From Rudaea cellulosilytica DSM 22992 (lineage in GTDB: Bacteria > Pseudomonadota > Gammaproteobacteria > Xanthomonadales > Rhodanobacteraceae): a stretch of 64,000 nucleotides of DNA. The stretch covers positions 496,001 through 560,000 of the forward strand of contig NZ_KB899242.1 of NCBI RefSeq assembly GCF_000378125.1, written 5' to 3'. Below, piece by piece: positions 9,233 to 18,746 of this stretch; positions within the stretch are counted from its first letter, which is position 1; each line of letters opens with the position of its first letter. Below the pieces are notes generated by a model. That model was not told the DNA's origin. It worked only from the letters and a program-made list of their open reading frames with translations, and ran no database searches. Both the position numbers and the translations under genes were made by a program.

Positions 9233-11221
9233 ATGACAGAACCTGTTCACCCCGCCACCGCGCGCCCGCTCGATGCCATCTTCCTCGGCCGCGTCGCCGT
9301 CGATCTCTACGCGCAGCAGATTGGCGCGCGCCTCGAAGACGCGACCAGCTTCGCCAAATACCTCGGCGGATCCTCCGGCAACGCAGCATTCGGCTGCGCG
9401 CGCCTCGGCCTCAAGTCGTCGATGCTCAGCCGCGTCGGCGACGACCAGATGGGTCGCTTCCTCAGCGAAACCCTCGCCCGCGAAGGCTGCGATGTCTCGC
9501 ACCTGCGCGTCGACCCGGATCGCCTGACCGCGTTCGTGCTGCTCGGCATCAAGGATCGCGACACCTTCCCGCTGTTGTTCCACCGTGAGAACTGCGCGGA
9601 CATGGCTATAGCTGCGGACGATATCGACGAGGCTTATGTCGCCTCGGCGCGTGCGCTCGCAATCACCGGCACGCACCTGTCCACCCCGGCCACGCTCGCT
9701 GCCTGCCATAAGGCACTCGATCTCGCGCGCAGGCACGGCCTGCGCCGCGTGCTCGACATCGATTACCGCCCGGTGCTCTGGGGCCTCGCGCCGCGCAGCG
9801 ACGGCGCCACGCGTTTCATCGCGAATGCGCAGGTGACCGCGCATCTGCGCGAAGTGTTGTCGTCATTCGATCTGATCGTCGGCACCGAGGAGGAATTTCG
9901 CGTCGCCGGCGGCGACGACGACTTGATCTCCGCATTACGCAATGTGCGTGCGGCGAGCCCGGCCCTGCTCGTGATCAAGCGCGGCGCGCTCGGCTGCAAC
10001 GTGATCGATGGCGACATTCCCGCGCGCATCGACGATGCGCCGCTGTACCGCGCGCCGCGCGTCGAGGTGCTCAACGTGCTCGGCGCCGGCGATGCATTCA
10101 TGGCCGGATTCCTTTCCGGCTGGCTGCGCGATGAAACTATCGAACGCTGCTGCGCCTCAGCGAACGCCTGCGGCGCGATCGTCGTGTCGCGCCACGGCTG
10201 CGCGCCGGCGATGCCGAGCCGCGCCGAGCTCGACCATTTCTTGGCCCAAGTCGATCGCGATCCGGCACGCGCGCAGCGCCCCGACCTCGACGCCGATCTG
10301 GCCCACCTGCATCGCGTCAGCGTAGCGCGGCCGCACTGGGATGACCTGCACGTATTCGCCTTCGACCATCGCAGCGCACTCGAGGAATTAGCCCGCCACC
10401 ACGGCGCGAGTGCAGCGGCGCGTCTTTCGCTGTTCAAGAGCCTGCTGTTGCGCGCGACCGACCAGACCGAACGGGCATCCGCTCTGTCCGACCGCATCGG
10501 CGTGCTCATCGATGACCGCTACGGCCAGGATGCACTCAACGCCGCGAGCGGGCGCGGCTGGTGGATCGGCCGTCCGGTCGAACTCCCCGACACGACGCCG
10601 CTCGCGTTCGAACACGGCCGCTCGATCGGCACGCATCTGGCCACCTGGCCCCACGAACACACGATCAAATGCCTCGTCGTCTTCGACCCCGACGACGCCA
10701 TACAGCGCGCCGAACAGGGGCGGCAGTTGCGCACGCTATACGACGCCGCCTGCGCGAGCGGCCACGAATTGCTGATCGAGGTCATCGCGCCGCCGCGCGC
10801 GGCACCGACGCAGCGCGGAGATCTCGTGCGCCGCGCGATCGAGCGCATCTATGCCTACGGCATCAGACCAGAGTGGTGGAAGCTCGCGCCGCTGGATGCG
10901 GCCGACTGGCCTGCCCTCGATGCGCTGATCATGCGCAACGATCCCTGGTGCCGCGGAGTGCTCCTACTCGGCGCCGACGCACCCTTTGCCGATCTCGCCG
11001 CCGGTTTTGCCGCCGCCGCGGCCAGCGCGACCTGCCGCGGCTTCGCCGTCGGCCGCAGCGTATTCGCCGAACCGGCGCGCGCCTGGTTCACCGGCGAGAT
11101 CGACGATGATGCGCTGGTCGCACGCGTGCATGCCAACCAGCGCGAACTCGCTGCACTCTGGCGCGCGGCGCGCGACAATATCGCCCAAGACGATACGAAA
11201 AGACTTTCCGCAAACGCATGA
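9233..11221 (+). CDS. iolC: 5-Dehydro-2-deoxygluconokinase fused to DUF2090 aldolase domain
   Basis: 662 aa, two domains. Residues 1-335 are a PfkB/ribokinase-type kinase that phosphorylates 5-dehydro-2-deoxygluconate: GGSSGNAAFGCARLG near the start and the C-terminal signature VLNVLGAGDAFMAGFLSGWL, with the catalytic Asp in GAGDA. Residues about 350-650 are DUF2090 (DDLHVFAFDHRSALEELARHHG...), annotated in fused IolC proteins as the aldolase that splits the phosphorylated product into dihydroxyacetone phosphate and malonate semialdehyde. This would replace a separate iolJ, and none is seen nearby. The ATG at 9233 follows the promoter at 9163-9191. The gene overlaps iolD by 4 bp (ATGA), so they are translationally coupled. 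Confidence 0.93.
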   Translation: MTEPVHPATARPLDAIFLGRVAVDLYAQQIGARLEDATSFAKYLGGSSGNAAFGCARLGLKSSMLSRVGDDQMGRFLSETLAREGCDVSHLRVDPDRLTAFVLLGIKDRDTFPLLFHRENCADMAIAADDIDEAYVASARALAITGTHLSTPATLAACHKALDLARRHGLRRVLDIDYRPVLWGLAPRSDGATRFIANAQVTAHLREVLSSFDLIVGTEEEFRVAGGDDDLISALRNVRAASPALLVIKRGALGCNVIDGDIPARIDDAPLYRAPRVEVLNVLGAGDAFMAGFLSGWLRDETIERCCASANACGAIVVSRHGCAPAMPSRAELDHFLAQVDRDPARAQRPDLDADLAHLHRVSVARPHWDDLHVFAFDHRSALEELARHHGASAAARLSLFKSLLLRATDQTERASALSDRIGVLIDDRYGQDALNAASGRGWWIGRPVELPDTTPLAFEHGRSIGTHLATWPHEHTIKCLVVFDPDDAIQRAEQGRQLRTLYDAACASGHELLIEVIAPPRAAPTQRGDLVRRAIERIYAYGIRPEWWKLAPLDAADWPALDALIMRNDPWCRGVLLLGADAPFADLAAGFAAAAASATCRGFAVGRSVFAEPARAWFTGEIDDDALVARVHANQRELAALWRAARDNIAQDDTKRLSANA

Positions 11222-13095
11222 GCAACCCGACCGTACGACTCACGATGGCGCAGGCACTGGTGCGCTATCTGGCGGCACAACAGGTGCGCATCGACGGTGA
11301 AACCGTGCCGCTGTTCGCCGGCATGTTCGCGATCTTCGGTCACGGCAACGTCGCCGCACTGGGTGAAGCGCTGTACGAACACCGCGACGCCCTGCCGACC
11401 TGGCGCGCACACAACGAACAAGCGATGGCACATACCGCGATCGCCTACGCCAAGGCGCAGGCGCGCCGGCGCATGATGGCCGTGACCACGTCGATCGGCC
11501 CCGGCGCAACCAACCTCGTCACCGCCGCCGCACTCGCCCACGTCAACCGCCTGCCCGTGCTGCTGCTGCCCGGCGACGTCTTCGTCTCGCGTGCGCCCGA
11601 CCCGGTATTGCAACAGATGGAGGATTTCGCCGACGGCACGGTCAGCGTCAACGACTGCTTCAAGCCGGTCTCGCGCTACTTCGACCGCATCGTCGCGCCG
11701 TCGCAATTGCTGAGCGCGCTGCCGCGCGCGATTCGCGTGCTGACCGATCCGGCGTTGTGCGGCCCAGTCACGCTGGCGCTGCCGCAGGACGTGCAGGCGC
11801 AGGCCTTCGACTATCCCGCCGCGTTCTTCGAACCGCGCATCGTGTCCGCGCCCGCAACGATACCGTCCCCCGTACAAATCGCCGCCGCCGCCGCCACGCT
11901 GCGCGCCGCGCGGCGCCCGGTCATCATTGCCGGCGGCGGCGTGCTCTACGGCGACGCCACGAAAACGCTGCGCGCCTTCGCCGAGCGCCACGCGATTCCG
12001 GTCGCCGAGACGCAGGCCGGCAAGGGCAGCCTGCCCTGGGACCATCCGTTACAACTCGGCCCGGTCGGCGTCTGCGGCAGCAGCGCCGCGAATGCAGTCG
12101 CTGCGCAAGCCGACCTTGTCCTCGCGGTCGGCACGCGTCTCGCCGACTTCACCACGGGCTCGAATGCGTTGTATCCCAAAGCTCGGCTTGTGACGCTCAA
12201 CGTCAATGCCTATGACGCAGAAAAGAATTCGGCGCTCGCCATCGCTGCGGATGCGAACGAAAGCCTCGATGCGCTCACTCAGACGTTGCTCGACTGGTGC
12301 GCGCCGAGGGAATGGCGAGATCGCGCCGAACAGCTTGGAAATGAGTGGCGCGCCGTTGTCGAGCGCCTCACCGCAACACGCAATTTTCGTGCGGGCGAGC
12401 TGCCCTACGAAGCCGACGTGATCGGCGCCGTGCAGCGCTCGGCTGTCGATTCGGCCGACAACGACATCGTCGTCTGCGCCGCCGGCGGCCTGCCGGGCGA
12501 GCTGATCAAGCTGTGGCGCACGCGCATGCCGGGCGGATACCACGTCGAATACGGTTACTCGTGCATGGGCTACGAGATCGCCGGCGGCCTGGGCGTGAAA
12601 ATGGCCAAACCAGAGCGCGAAGTGATCGTCATGGTCGGCGACGGCAGCTACCTCATGCTCAATTCCGAAATCGCCACTTCGGTGATGCTCGGCCACAAGC
12701 TTATCGTCGTCGTGCTCGACAACCGCGGCTTCGGCTGCATCGGCCGCCTGCAGCGCGCCTGCGGTGACGCGCCTTTCAACAACCTGCTCGATGAGGACTG
12801 CGCGACCGCTACCGGCGCACCCGCGGTCGACTTCGCCGCGCACGCGCGCGCGCTCGGCGCGGCTGCCGAACATGTCGACAGCATCGGCGAGCTGGAACAA
12901 GCGATGAAACGCGCACGCGCCGCAAAGAGCAGCTACGTCATTTCGATCCGCACCGACCCGCATCGCTGCACGCGCGAAGGCGGCAGCTGGTGGGAGGTGG
13001 CCGTGCCCGCGGTCTCCACGCGCGAATCCGTGCGCGAGGCGCGTACGGACTACGAAGCGGCGCTGCGCAAACGCGACCAAGAATCCGGAGCATGA
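11218..13095 (+). CDS. iolD: 3D-(3,5/4)-trihydroxycyclohexane-1,2-dione hydrolase
   Basis: Opens the ring of the diketone made by IolE, giving 5-deoxyglucuronate; thiamine-diphosphate dependent. 625 aa with the three TPP-enzyme domains: N-terminal PYR domain with the activating glutamate in RAHNEQAMAHTAIAYAKA, a central domain (residues about 215-350), and the C-terminal PP domain with the cofactor motif GDGSYLMLNSE ... VLDN near residues 478-500. The segment LFAGMFAIFGHGNVAALGEAL near residue 30 is IolD-specific among acetolactate-synthase relatives. It is coupled by ATGA overlaps to iolC before it and iolB after it. Confidence 0.96.
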   Translation: MSNPTVRLTMAQALVRYLAAQQVRIDGETVPLFAGMFAIFGHGNVAALGEALYEHRDALPTWRAHNEQAMAHTAIAYAKAQARRRMMAVTTSIGPGATNLVTAAALAHVNRLPVLLLPGDVFVSRAPDPVLQQMEDFADGTVSVNDCFKPVSRYFDRIVAPSQLLSALPRAIRVLTDPALCGPVTLALPQDVQAQAFDYPAAFFEPRIVSAPATIPSPVQIAAAAATLRAARRPVIIAGGGVLYGDATKTLRAFAERHAIPVAETQAGKGSLPWDHPLQLGPVGVCGSSAANAVAAQADLVLAVGTRLADFTTGSNALYPKARLVTLNVNAYDAEKNSALAIAADANESLDALTQTLLDWCAPREWRDRAEQLGNEWRAVVERLTATRNFRAGELPYEADVIGAVQRSAVDSADNDIVVCAAGGLPGELIKLWRTRMPGGYHVEYGYSCMGYEIAGGLGVKMAKPEREVIVMVGDGSYLMLNSEIATSVMLGHKLIVVVLDNRGFGCIGRLQRACGDAPFNNLLDEDCATATGAPAVDFAAHARALGAAAEHVDSIGELEQAMKRARAAKSSYVISIRTDPHRCTREGGSWWEVAVPAVSTRESVREARTDYEAALRKRDQESGA

Positions 13096-13892
13096 GCATG
13101 AGCCTGCTCGTCAAGGCGCGCCGCGACGCGCAGCATATGATCCGCATCACGCCGGAATCTGCCGGTTGGCGCCATGTCGGCTTCGACGCCTGGCGCCTCG
13201 ACGCAGGCGACGAGCTGCGCATCGACATTCCCGACGATCGCGAAGCCTGCCTGGTCGTGCTGCGCGGATCCATCGATTTCGAAGCCGGCCCATTGCACCG
13301 GGAAAACTTCGGCGGACGCGACAGCGTGTTCACCGCGCAACCGCCGCACGCCTTGTATGCGCCCCCGCGGACAAGCGTGCGTGTACGCGCGTGCGACAGC
13401 GTCGAACTCGCTCTCGCCAGTGCGCCGGCAACGGGTCGCTATCCGGCGCGCGTGATCGAACCCGCGTCGATGCAGCAGTCGACGCGCGGCACCGGCACGA
13501 ACGAACGCTATATCTGCGACGTGCTGCCGCAGACCGAGGCCGCCGAATCGCTGCTCGTCGTCGAGGTGCGTACCCCCGCCGCGCATTCGTCGAGCTATCC
13601 GCCACACAAGCACGACGTCGACGATCCGCCGCACGAAACCCAGCTCGAAGAGGTTTACTATCACCGCATCGACCCATCGCAAGGCTTCGCCCTGCAGCGC
13701 GTCTATACCGACGCACGCGACCTCGACGAAACGATGGCGGCGCACGACCACGACGTCGTCCTCGTCCCGCGCGGCTACCACCCCGTGGTGATGCCGCACG
13801 GCTACAACGGCTACTACCTCAACGTCATGGCCGGCCCACGCCGCGAGTGGCGCATGCGCAACGATCCGACGCACGAGTGGATGTTGAAGTAG
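13092..13892 (+). CDS. iolB: 5-Deoxy-glucuronate isomerase
   Basis: Converts 5-deoxyglucuronate to 5-dehydro-2-deoxygluconate, the substrate of IolC. 266 aa, two cupin folds; the metal site is visible in SYPPHKHDVDDPPHETQLEEVYYHRI (His, His, Glu), and the C-terminal PRGYHPVVMPHGYNGYYLNVMAGP is a strong IolB signature. The start ATG at 13092 overlaps the iolD stop by 4 bp; a longer in-frame reading is out of register with the family N-terminus. It is the last gene of iolCDB and converges on the minus operon, with only 15 bp between stop codons and no obvious terminator there. Confidence 0.95.
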   Translation: MSMSLLVKARRDAQHMIRITPESAGWRHVGFDAWRLDAGDELRIDIPDDREACLVVLRGSIDFEAGPLHRENFGGRDSVFTAQPPHALYAPPRTSVRVRACDSVELALASAPATGRYPARVIEPASMQQSTRGTGTNERYICDVLPQTEAAESLLVVEVRTPAAHSSSYPPHKHDVDDPPHETQLEEVYYHRIDPSQGFALQRVYTDARDLDETMAAHDHDVVLVPRGYHPVVMPHGYNGYYLNVMAGPRREWRMRNDPTHEWMLK

Positions 13893-13907
13893 GCGTCCAA
13901 CCGCACG

Positions 13908-14984
13908 CTAGCGAGAGCGTGCTTCGTCGGCGAACAATCTGCCGATCTGCGCGAACAGCTTGAGGTCATCGAGCGAGTCCTCGAGTGTGGTCTTGACTGG
14001 AGCGCCGTTGACCACGGCCTCGTAGAAAGCATCGAGCTCGCCACGGAACGGGTCCTCGTGGAACGGTCCGACAATCTCGGTCACCGTTTCGCGCTCGCTC
14101 GAGCGCGTGATCTCCAATCGTGTCGGCAGATGGCGGACATACGGCGTATCGTAGTTGATGCGGAACATCGCGCGATCGCAGAGCACGTCGATGCCGGAAT
14201 CGAAGCGCGCAATGTTATTGGTCACCGCCTCATACACCGCGGTGAAATGGCCGTAGTCGAACAGCACGGCGATCGCCTCGCCGCCGTTGCACTGGCGCGC
14301 GGCGAAGATCTTGGGCGTACCGAGCAGCTCGCGCATCGCCGAGAAGCTGTGCGAGGATAGGCCGGTCAGCACCTGGTAGCCGCGCACGACCGCGGCCGGT
14401 GCATCGGCACCGACTACGGCGCGCAGCATCGCCTGCGTGCGCGCCCTGCCCTCGTCGATCACGGCCGGCGGCACGTCGGTCGGTTTGAATACGGGCCGCG
14501 TCTGCGCAACGAAGAACGGCGCCTCGCAGATCAGATCGCGCACGCGCACGTGCTGTACTTCGCTCAGCGCCGGCAGGCGCTTCTTCAGTTCTAGGAACGG
14601 CCGCGCGAAGCGGCGCATATAACCGACGAAGATCGTCTTCGCGTAGCCGCGCCCACGCTCGATCAGCGGCAGCAACTGCTCGACGTTGAGGCAGACTGGC
14701 TTCTCGATGAAGACGTGCTTGCCTGCATCCATGGCGCGCGCTAGCAGATCGGCGTGCAAATGATCGGGCGTGAGGATGAACACCGCGTCGACGTTTTTGT
14801 CGTCGATCAGCGTTTCGGCATTGGCATGCGTGCGTGCGCCGTAACGCTGCGCGATATGCGCGGTCAGACTGGGCGATACGTCGCTGACTGCGGCGATCTT
14901 ATAGCGCGCGTCGTCCGCGAGTAGCGGTAGGTGCATGAGCTGGGCAACTTCTCCCAAGCCGATCAGTCCAACGCGGATCGTCAT
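13908..14984 (-). CDS. Gfo/Idh/MocA-family oxidoreductase, probable scyllo-inositol dehydrogenase
   Basis: 358 aa. Rossmann motif GLIGLGEVAQLMH at the N-terminus, catalytic lysine in FIEKPVCLNVEQ, and a C-terminal alpha/beta domain. It differs clearly from the IolG at 7216-8220. It is the last gene of the six-gene minus operon with inositol uptake genes and iolE, overlapping iolE by 4 bp (ATGA). In other inositol loci such extra members (IolX, IolW, IolU types) oxidise scyllo-inositol or other isomers or inosose derivatives; that role is inferred from position. It could equally act on a sugar released from a glycosyl-inositol. The ATG at 14984 matches the family N-terminus. Confidence 0.8.
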   Translation of the reverse strand: MTIRVGLIGLGEVAQLMHLPLLADDARYKIAAVSDVSPSLTAHIAQRYGARTHANAETLIDDKNVDAVFILTPDHLHADLLARAMDAGKHVFIEKPVCLNVEQLLPLIERGRGYAKTIFVGYMRRFARPFLELKKRLPALSEVQHVRVRDLICEAPFFVAQTRPVFKPTDVPPAVIDEGRARTQAMLRAVVGADAPAAVVRGYQVLTGLSSHSFSAMRELLGTPKIFAARQCNGGEAIAVLFDYGHFTAVYEAVTNNIARFDSGIDVLCDRAMFRINYDTPYVRHLPTRLEITRSSERETVTEIVGPFHEDPFRGELDAFYEAVVNGAPVKTTLEDSLDDLKLFAQIGRLFADEARSR

Positions 14985-15847
14985 TGCACGCTCCCGCTCA
15001 GCGACTGGAGGAACTGCAGGTTCTTGCGCGCGAGAAAAACCGGCTCCTCGATCTGCGTCGAGCTCCAGTCCTGCTCGATGATGCACGGTCCTGCGTAGTT
15101 CTTTTCGGCCAGCAACTTCATCACCGCGCGAACATCCACTGCACCGTCCGTGAGCGGCGCGAAGATGCCTGCTTCGGACGCCTGCGCCGTGTCGATCTCG
15201 CCGCGCACGAGGCGCTCGCGCACGTTCGCATCGACGCTCTTGAAATGTACATAGCCGATGCGCGACCAGACCTTGCGCATGTACGCCGCCGGGTCTTGTC
15301 CCCAGGCCGCATGGTGACCGGTGTCGAAGCAGAGATTGACCTCGGTATCCTGCAGCAGACGATCGATCTGCGCCTCACGCTCGACGCAGGTGCCGAGGTG
15401 CGGATGGAATGTCATGGCAATACCGTAGTCCTCAGCCAGACGTTGCTGCGCGTCGCGCACCATGCCGACCACGGTCTTCCAACCGGCCTCATCGACGACG
15501 CCGCGCCTGCCCGGCGGATACCAGTTGCCCTCGTCCATGATGACGACATGCTTCGAGCCCGCATCGCTGACGAGCTTGCCGAGCTGGTCGATCGTCGCAA
15601 GCAGCGCATCGCGCGTCGACGGATCGGCGAGTGTGTGCACGTGCGTCGCCCCCGTGAGCTGGAGCCCGCGCGAGTCCAACGCATGCTTGAGCTGCGCGGC
15701 GTCGGTCGGCAGAAAGCCGAGCGGACCGAGCTCGGTTGTCGCATAGCCTGCTTCGCGCACCTGGTCGAGATATTGGTCGGGCGTGTAGCGGTTGTCTTTC
15801 GGATAGTAGATGCCCCAGGAACAAGGGGCGTTGCCGATCGATAGCAT
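14981..15847 (-). CDS. iolE: Inosose dehydratase
   Basis: Removes water from 2-keto-myo-inositol to give the trihydroxycyclohexane-dione used by IolD. 288 aa, one TIM-barrel of the xylose isomerase/AP endonuclease type. It starts MLSIGNAPCSWGIYYP, a strong IolE-family opening, with metal-binding residues in HVVIMDEGNWY, MTFHPHLGT, NLCFDTGHHAAWG and the terminal IIEQDWS. It lies 30 bp after the ABC ATPase and overlaps the next oxidoreductase by 4 bp, so inositol uptake and the second catabolic step share a transcript from the promoter near 20214-20242. Confidence 0.9.
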   Translation of the reverse strand: MLSIGNAPCSWGIYYPKDNRYTPDQYLDQVREAGYATTELGPLGFLPTDAAQLKHALDSRGLQLTGATHVHTLADPSTRDALLATIDQLGKLVSDAGSKHVVIMDEGNWYPPGRRGVVDEAGWKTVVGMVRDAQQRLAEDYGIAMTFHPHLGTCVEREAQIDRLLQDTEVNLCFDTGHHAAWGQDPAAYMRKVWSRIGYVHFKSVDANVRERLVRGEIDTAQASEAGIFAPLTDGAVDVRAVMKLLAEKNYAGPCIIEQDWSSTQIEEPVFLARKNLQFLQSLSGSVQ

Positions 15848-15877
15848 GGTCGTACCTCTGCTGATGAAAATGAGGTT

Positions 15878-16996
15878 CTAGTTCGACGGGTCTTCCGCAG
15901 CACCCGGGATGCGTACGCCTTGTGCGTCGAATAACGTGAACCGGTCTGCATCGAACGCGAACGCGGCATCACTCTCGATGCGCAACGAGGCATCGCCGAA
16001 TATGCGCGCGGTGACACGAACGCCGCCGTCGAGATCGAGCGTGACGAGACTTTCCGGCCCCATCGCTTCGTTGGCGAACAGCTTGCCATGCAGGCGGTTC
16101 GTGGCGACATCGCCTGCGGTGATGCGCAGGTGCTCGGGACGTACGCCGACGGTGACGCGATCGCTGCGTTCGAGTGCTAGGTCGAGTGCCGGCCAACTCA
16201 CGATCGGCGCCATTTGCAGTCCTGCACCGCGCAGCGCGACATCATGTCCGTTGCGCGTCGCCTGCGCCGCCACCAGGTTCATCGGCGGATCGCCGACGAA
16301 ACCGGCAACGAACGTCGTCGCCGGCCGCCGGTAGATTTCGAGCGGCGGCGCGTACTGCACGATGTCACCCGCGCACATCACTGCGATGCGCGTCGACAGC
16401 GCCATGGCCTCGGCCTGGTCATGAGTCACGTAGACCGCGGTCATGCCGCGGCTGCGTTGCAGGTGATGCAGGAACGCCCTCGCCTCCACGCGCATGCGCG
16501 CGTCGAGATTCGACAGTGGCTCGTCGAACAGGAACGCGGCGGCCGGATGCACGAGAGCGCGCGCGAGCGACGTGCGCTGCTGCTGGCCACCCGAGATTTG
16601 TGCGGGCAGACGGTCGAGCAGTTGGCCGATATGCAACACTTCGGCGATCTCGCGCGCCTTCTCGTGTCGCGTCGCCTCGGCGACACCGCGCACCTTGAGC
16701 GGATAGGCGATGTTGTCGGCGATCGTCATGTGCGGGTAGAGCGCGTAGTCCTGGAACACCATGCCGATGTTGCGGTCTTTCGGCTGCGCACAAGTGACAT
16801 CGCGGCCACCGATGCGAATGCTGCCGCGGCTCGGCTGCTCGAGGCCGGCGATCATGCGCAGCGTCGTCGTCTTGCCACAGCCGGAAGGCCCGAGCAGGCA
16901 GACGAATTCGCCGTCGTCGATCGCGAGGTCGATCTCGCGGATCGTGTCGACCGCGCCGAAGCTCTTGCCGATCTTGTCGAGTTGGATCGATGCCAT
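15878..16996 (-). CDS. ABC transporter ATP-binding protein (MalK/UgpC type)
   Basis: 372 aa. Energises sugar or polyol import at the inner membrane. Walker A is GPSGCGKTT (residues 36-44), the signature is ISGGQQQR, Walker B is AAFLFDEPLSNLD and the H-loop is VYVTHDQAEAM. A C-terminal TOBE/OB region (about 240-365) is typical of the MalK subgroup, which may carry regulatory contacts. It follows the second permease by 8 bp and precedes iolE by 30 bp. Substrate assignment to inositol or an inositol glycoside rests on the operon and its shared operator, not on the protein itself. Confidence 0.92.
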   Translation of the reverse strand: MASIQLDKIGKSFGAVDTIREIDLAIDDGEFVCLLGPSGCGKTTTLRMIAGLEQPSRGSIRIGGRDVTCAQPKDRNIGMVFQDYALYPHMTIADNIAYPLKVRGVAEATRHEKAREIAEVLHIGQLLDRLPAQISGGQQQRTSLARALVHPAAAFLFDEPLSNLDARMRVEARAFLHHLQRSRGMTAVYVTHDQAEAMALSTRIAVMCAGDIVQYAPPLEIYRRPATTFVAGFVGDPPMNLVAAQATRNGHDVALRGAGLQMAPIVSWPALDLALERSDRVTVGVRPEHLRITAGDVATNRLHGKLFANEAMGPESLVTLDLDGGVRVTARIFGDASLRIESDAAFAFDADRFTLFDAQGVRIPGAAEDPSN

Positions 16997-17004
16997 GAAA
17001 AGCC

Positions 17005-17829
17005 TCAGGATTTGATTCCGCCGAAGAAGCGGAACCCGTATTTGCGGTTGACGTACCAGTACAGCGCGATCACCGGCAGCGAGTACAGCACCGAGTACGC
17101 GGCGAGCAGCGGCACGATCGGCGTACCGGCCTGCGAATAGAACGAATAGATCTCGACCGACGCGGGCATGCGCTGCTCACTGCGCAGGAGCACGAACGGA
17201 ATCAGAAACCCGCCCCAGACCTGAACGAAAGCCCAGACTGCGGCGATCGTCACGCCGGGCCGCAACACGGGCACGACGACGTCGACGAACGCACGCCATT
17301 GCGAAGCACCGGCGACGAGCGCCGACTCCTCGTAGCCGCGTGGAATGCTCGCGATGAAGTCGCGCAGGATAAACATGGCCGTGGGCAACAAGCCGCCGGC
17401 GAAGACGAGGATCACAGCGAGCTGGGTATCGATCAGGCCGAGCGCGTTGACGATCAGGAAGATCGGCACCATCGCCGCCGAACCCGACACGACCGAGGAG
17501 AACAACAGCAATACATATTCGATGACGCGCTTGCCGCGCAGCGTCGTGCGCGCGAGCGCATAAGCGGCCAGCGTCGCGGTCGTCGCCACGAGCAACACCG
17601 TGCCGAAGGCCTGCAGCAGCGAGTTGAGCAACGCACCGACAGCAGCGCCATTGGCGAATACGCGTGCGAAGTTCGCCAGGGTCGGCGGCTTCGGCAAGGC
17701 CAGATCGAGATCGGCCTGCGCATTGAACGGCGCGAACACGAACCAGATCAGCGGCAGCGCGAAGGCAACACCGAGCAGCGCCGCGCAGACGCTGAAGACG
17801 ATGCGCGAAACCAACTTACGACGGTTCAT
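17005..17829 (-). CDS. ABC sugar transporter permease (MalG/UgpE type)
   Basis: 274 aa inner-membrane protein with about six hydrophobic helices. The first spans roughly residues 9-30 (IVFSVCAALLGVAFALPLIW). The EAA loop that docks on the ATPase reads GYEESALVAGASQWRAFVDVVVPVLRPG. The C-terminus NRKYGFRFFGGIKS is usual for this subfamily. The ATG at 17829 overlaps the end of the partner permease by 4 bp; longer readings upstream are not membrane-like. It forms a CUT1-type importer with the neighbouring permease, ATPase and binding protein. Confidence 0.92.
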   Translation of the reverse strand: MNRRKLVSRIVFSVCAALLGVAFALPLIWFVFAPFNAQADLDLALPKPPTLANFARVFANGAAVGALLNSLLQAFGTVLLVATTATLAAYALARTTLRGKRVIEYVLLLFSSVVSGSAAMVPIFLIVNALGLIDTQLAVILVFAGGLLPTAMFILRDFIASIPRGYEESALVAGASQWRAFVDVVVPVLRPGVTIAAVWAFVQVWGGFLIPFVLLRSEQRMPASVEIYSFYSQAGTPIVPLLAAYSVLYSLPVIALYWYVNRKYGFRFFGGIKS

Positions 17830-18746
17830 GCGGCCTTCCCCTTCTTGCGCAGGCCGCGTTGCGCCAGGCGCAGATACGCAAGCGAAAACGCCAGGTTGAT
17901 CAGCATCACGATCACACCGATCGCCGCGCCCTTGCCGAACTCGAAGCTCTTGAACGCGATGCGGTAGGTGTAGATCGGCAGGATATCGCTCTCGAACGAT
18001 GGCCCACCCGCGGTCAGGAGGAACGGCGTGAACACGTTGAACGTCCACATCGTGATCAGGATCAGGTCAGTGACGATGTGCCCGCGGATCAACGGCAGAA
18101 CGATGTCGCGCAGCTTCTGCCAGCTCGAGGCACCGACCACATCGGCAGTTTCAAGATAGCTCGGCGGAATCGACTGCAGCGCCGCGTCGAACAGCATCAT
18201 CGAGAACGCCGCGCCGCGCCAGGCGTTGAACATGCAGATGGTCAGGAACGGATGTTCGATCAGGAAATCGGCTGCAGGAAAGTTCAATCCGCGCAGCAGC
18301 TGGTTGAGCGTGCCCGCGTCGCGATCGAGATAAGCGAACCAGGCGAAGCCGACGACGACATCCGGCAGGATCCAGGCGAGCATGACGATGCCATGCAGCA
18401 GCGACTTGGCGCGCGGCGACAGCTCGCGCGAGATCCAGGCGAGCACGAGTCCGAGCAGGACCTGCCCGCATAGAGCTGAAAACACGACGAACTGGATCGT
18501 CAGCCATAGCGACGGGCCGAAACCGCCTTGGCCCCAGAAAGTGGCCGGATCGAACAGATCGAGATAGTTTTTCAGGCCGACGAACTGCGGATGCAGCGCG
18601 TTCGCACCGAGCAGGCTGCGGTTGCTGAAGCTGACCGCGATGATCCAAAAGAACGGAAACACGACGAACAGACCGATCAGCAGTGCGGCGGGCGTCATGA
18701 ACGCCACGCCGGTGCGTGAAGACACCTTGGCGCCGCGCGAACTCAC
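17826..18746 (-). CDS. ABC sugar transporter permease (MalF/UgpA type)
   Basis: 306 aa with six predicted membrane helices, the first at VAFMTPAALLIGLFVVFPFFWIIAVSF split over residues about 14-40. The EAA loop reads YLETADVVGASSWQKLRDIVLPLIRG. It overlaps the binding-protein gene by 4 bp at its start and the second permease by 4 bp at its end. It is part of the inositol-regulon importer; the exact cargo is unproven. Confidence 0.92.
   Translation of the reverse strand: MSSRGAKVSSRTGVAFMTPAALLIGLFVVFPFFWIIAVSFSNRSLLGANALHPQFVGLKNYLDLFDPATFWGQGGFGPSLWLTIQFVVFSALCGQVLLGLVLAWISRELSPRAKSLLHGIVMLAWILPDVVVGFAWFAYLDRDAGTLNQLLRGLNFPAADFLIEHPFLTICMFNAWRGAAFSMMLFDAALQSIPPSYLETADVVGASSWQKLRDIVLPLIRGHIVTDLILITMWTFNVFTPFLLTAGGPSFESDILPIYTYRIAFKSFEFGKGAAIGVIVMLINLAFSLAYLRLAQRGLRKKGKAA

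Noticed and set aside
13892-13908. A terminator between iolB and the convergent oxidoreductase gene
   Set aside because: The 15-bp gap has no stem or T-run; I could not support any terminator there.
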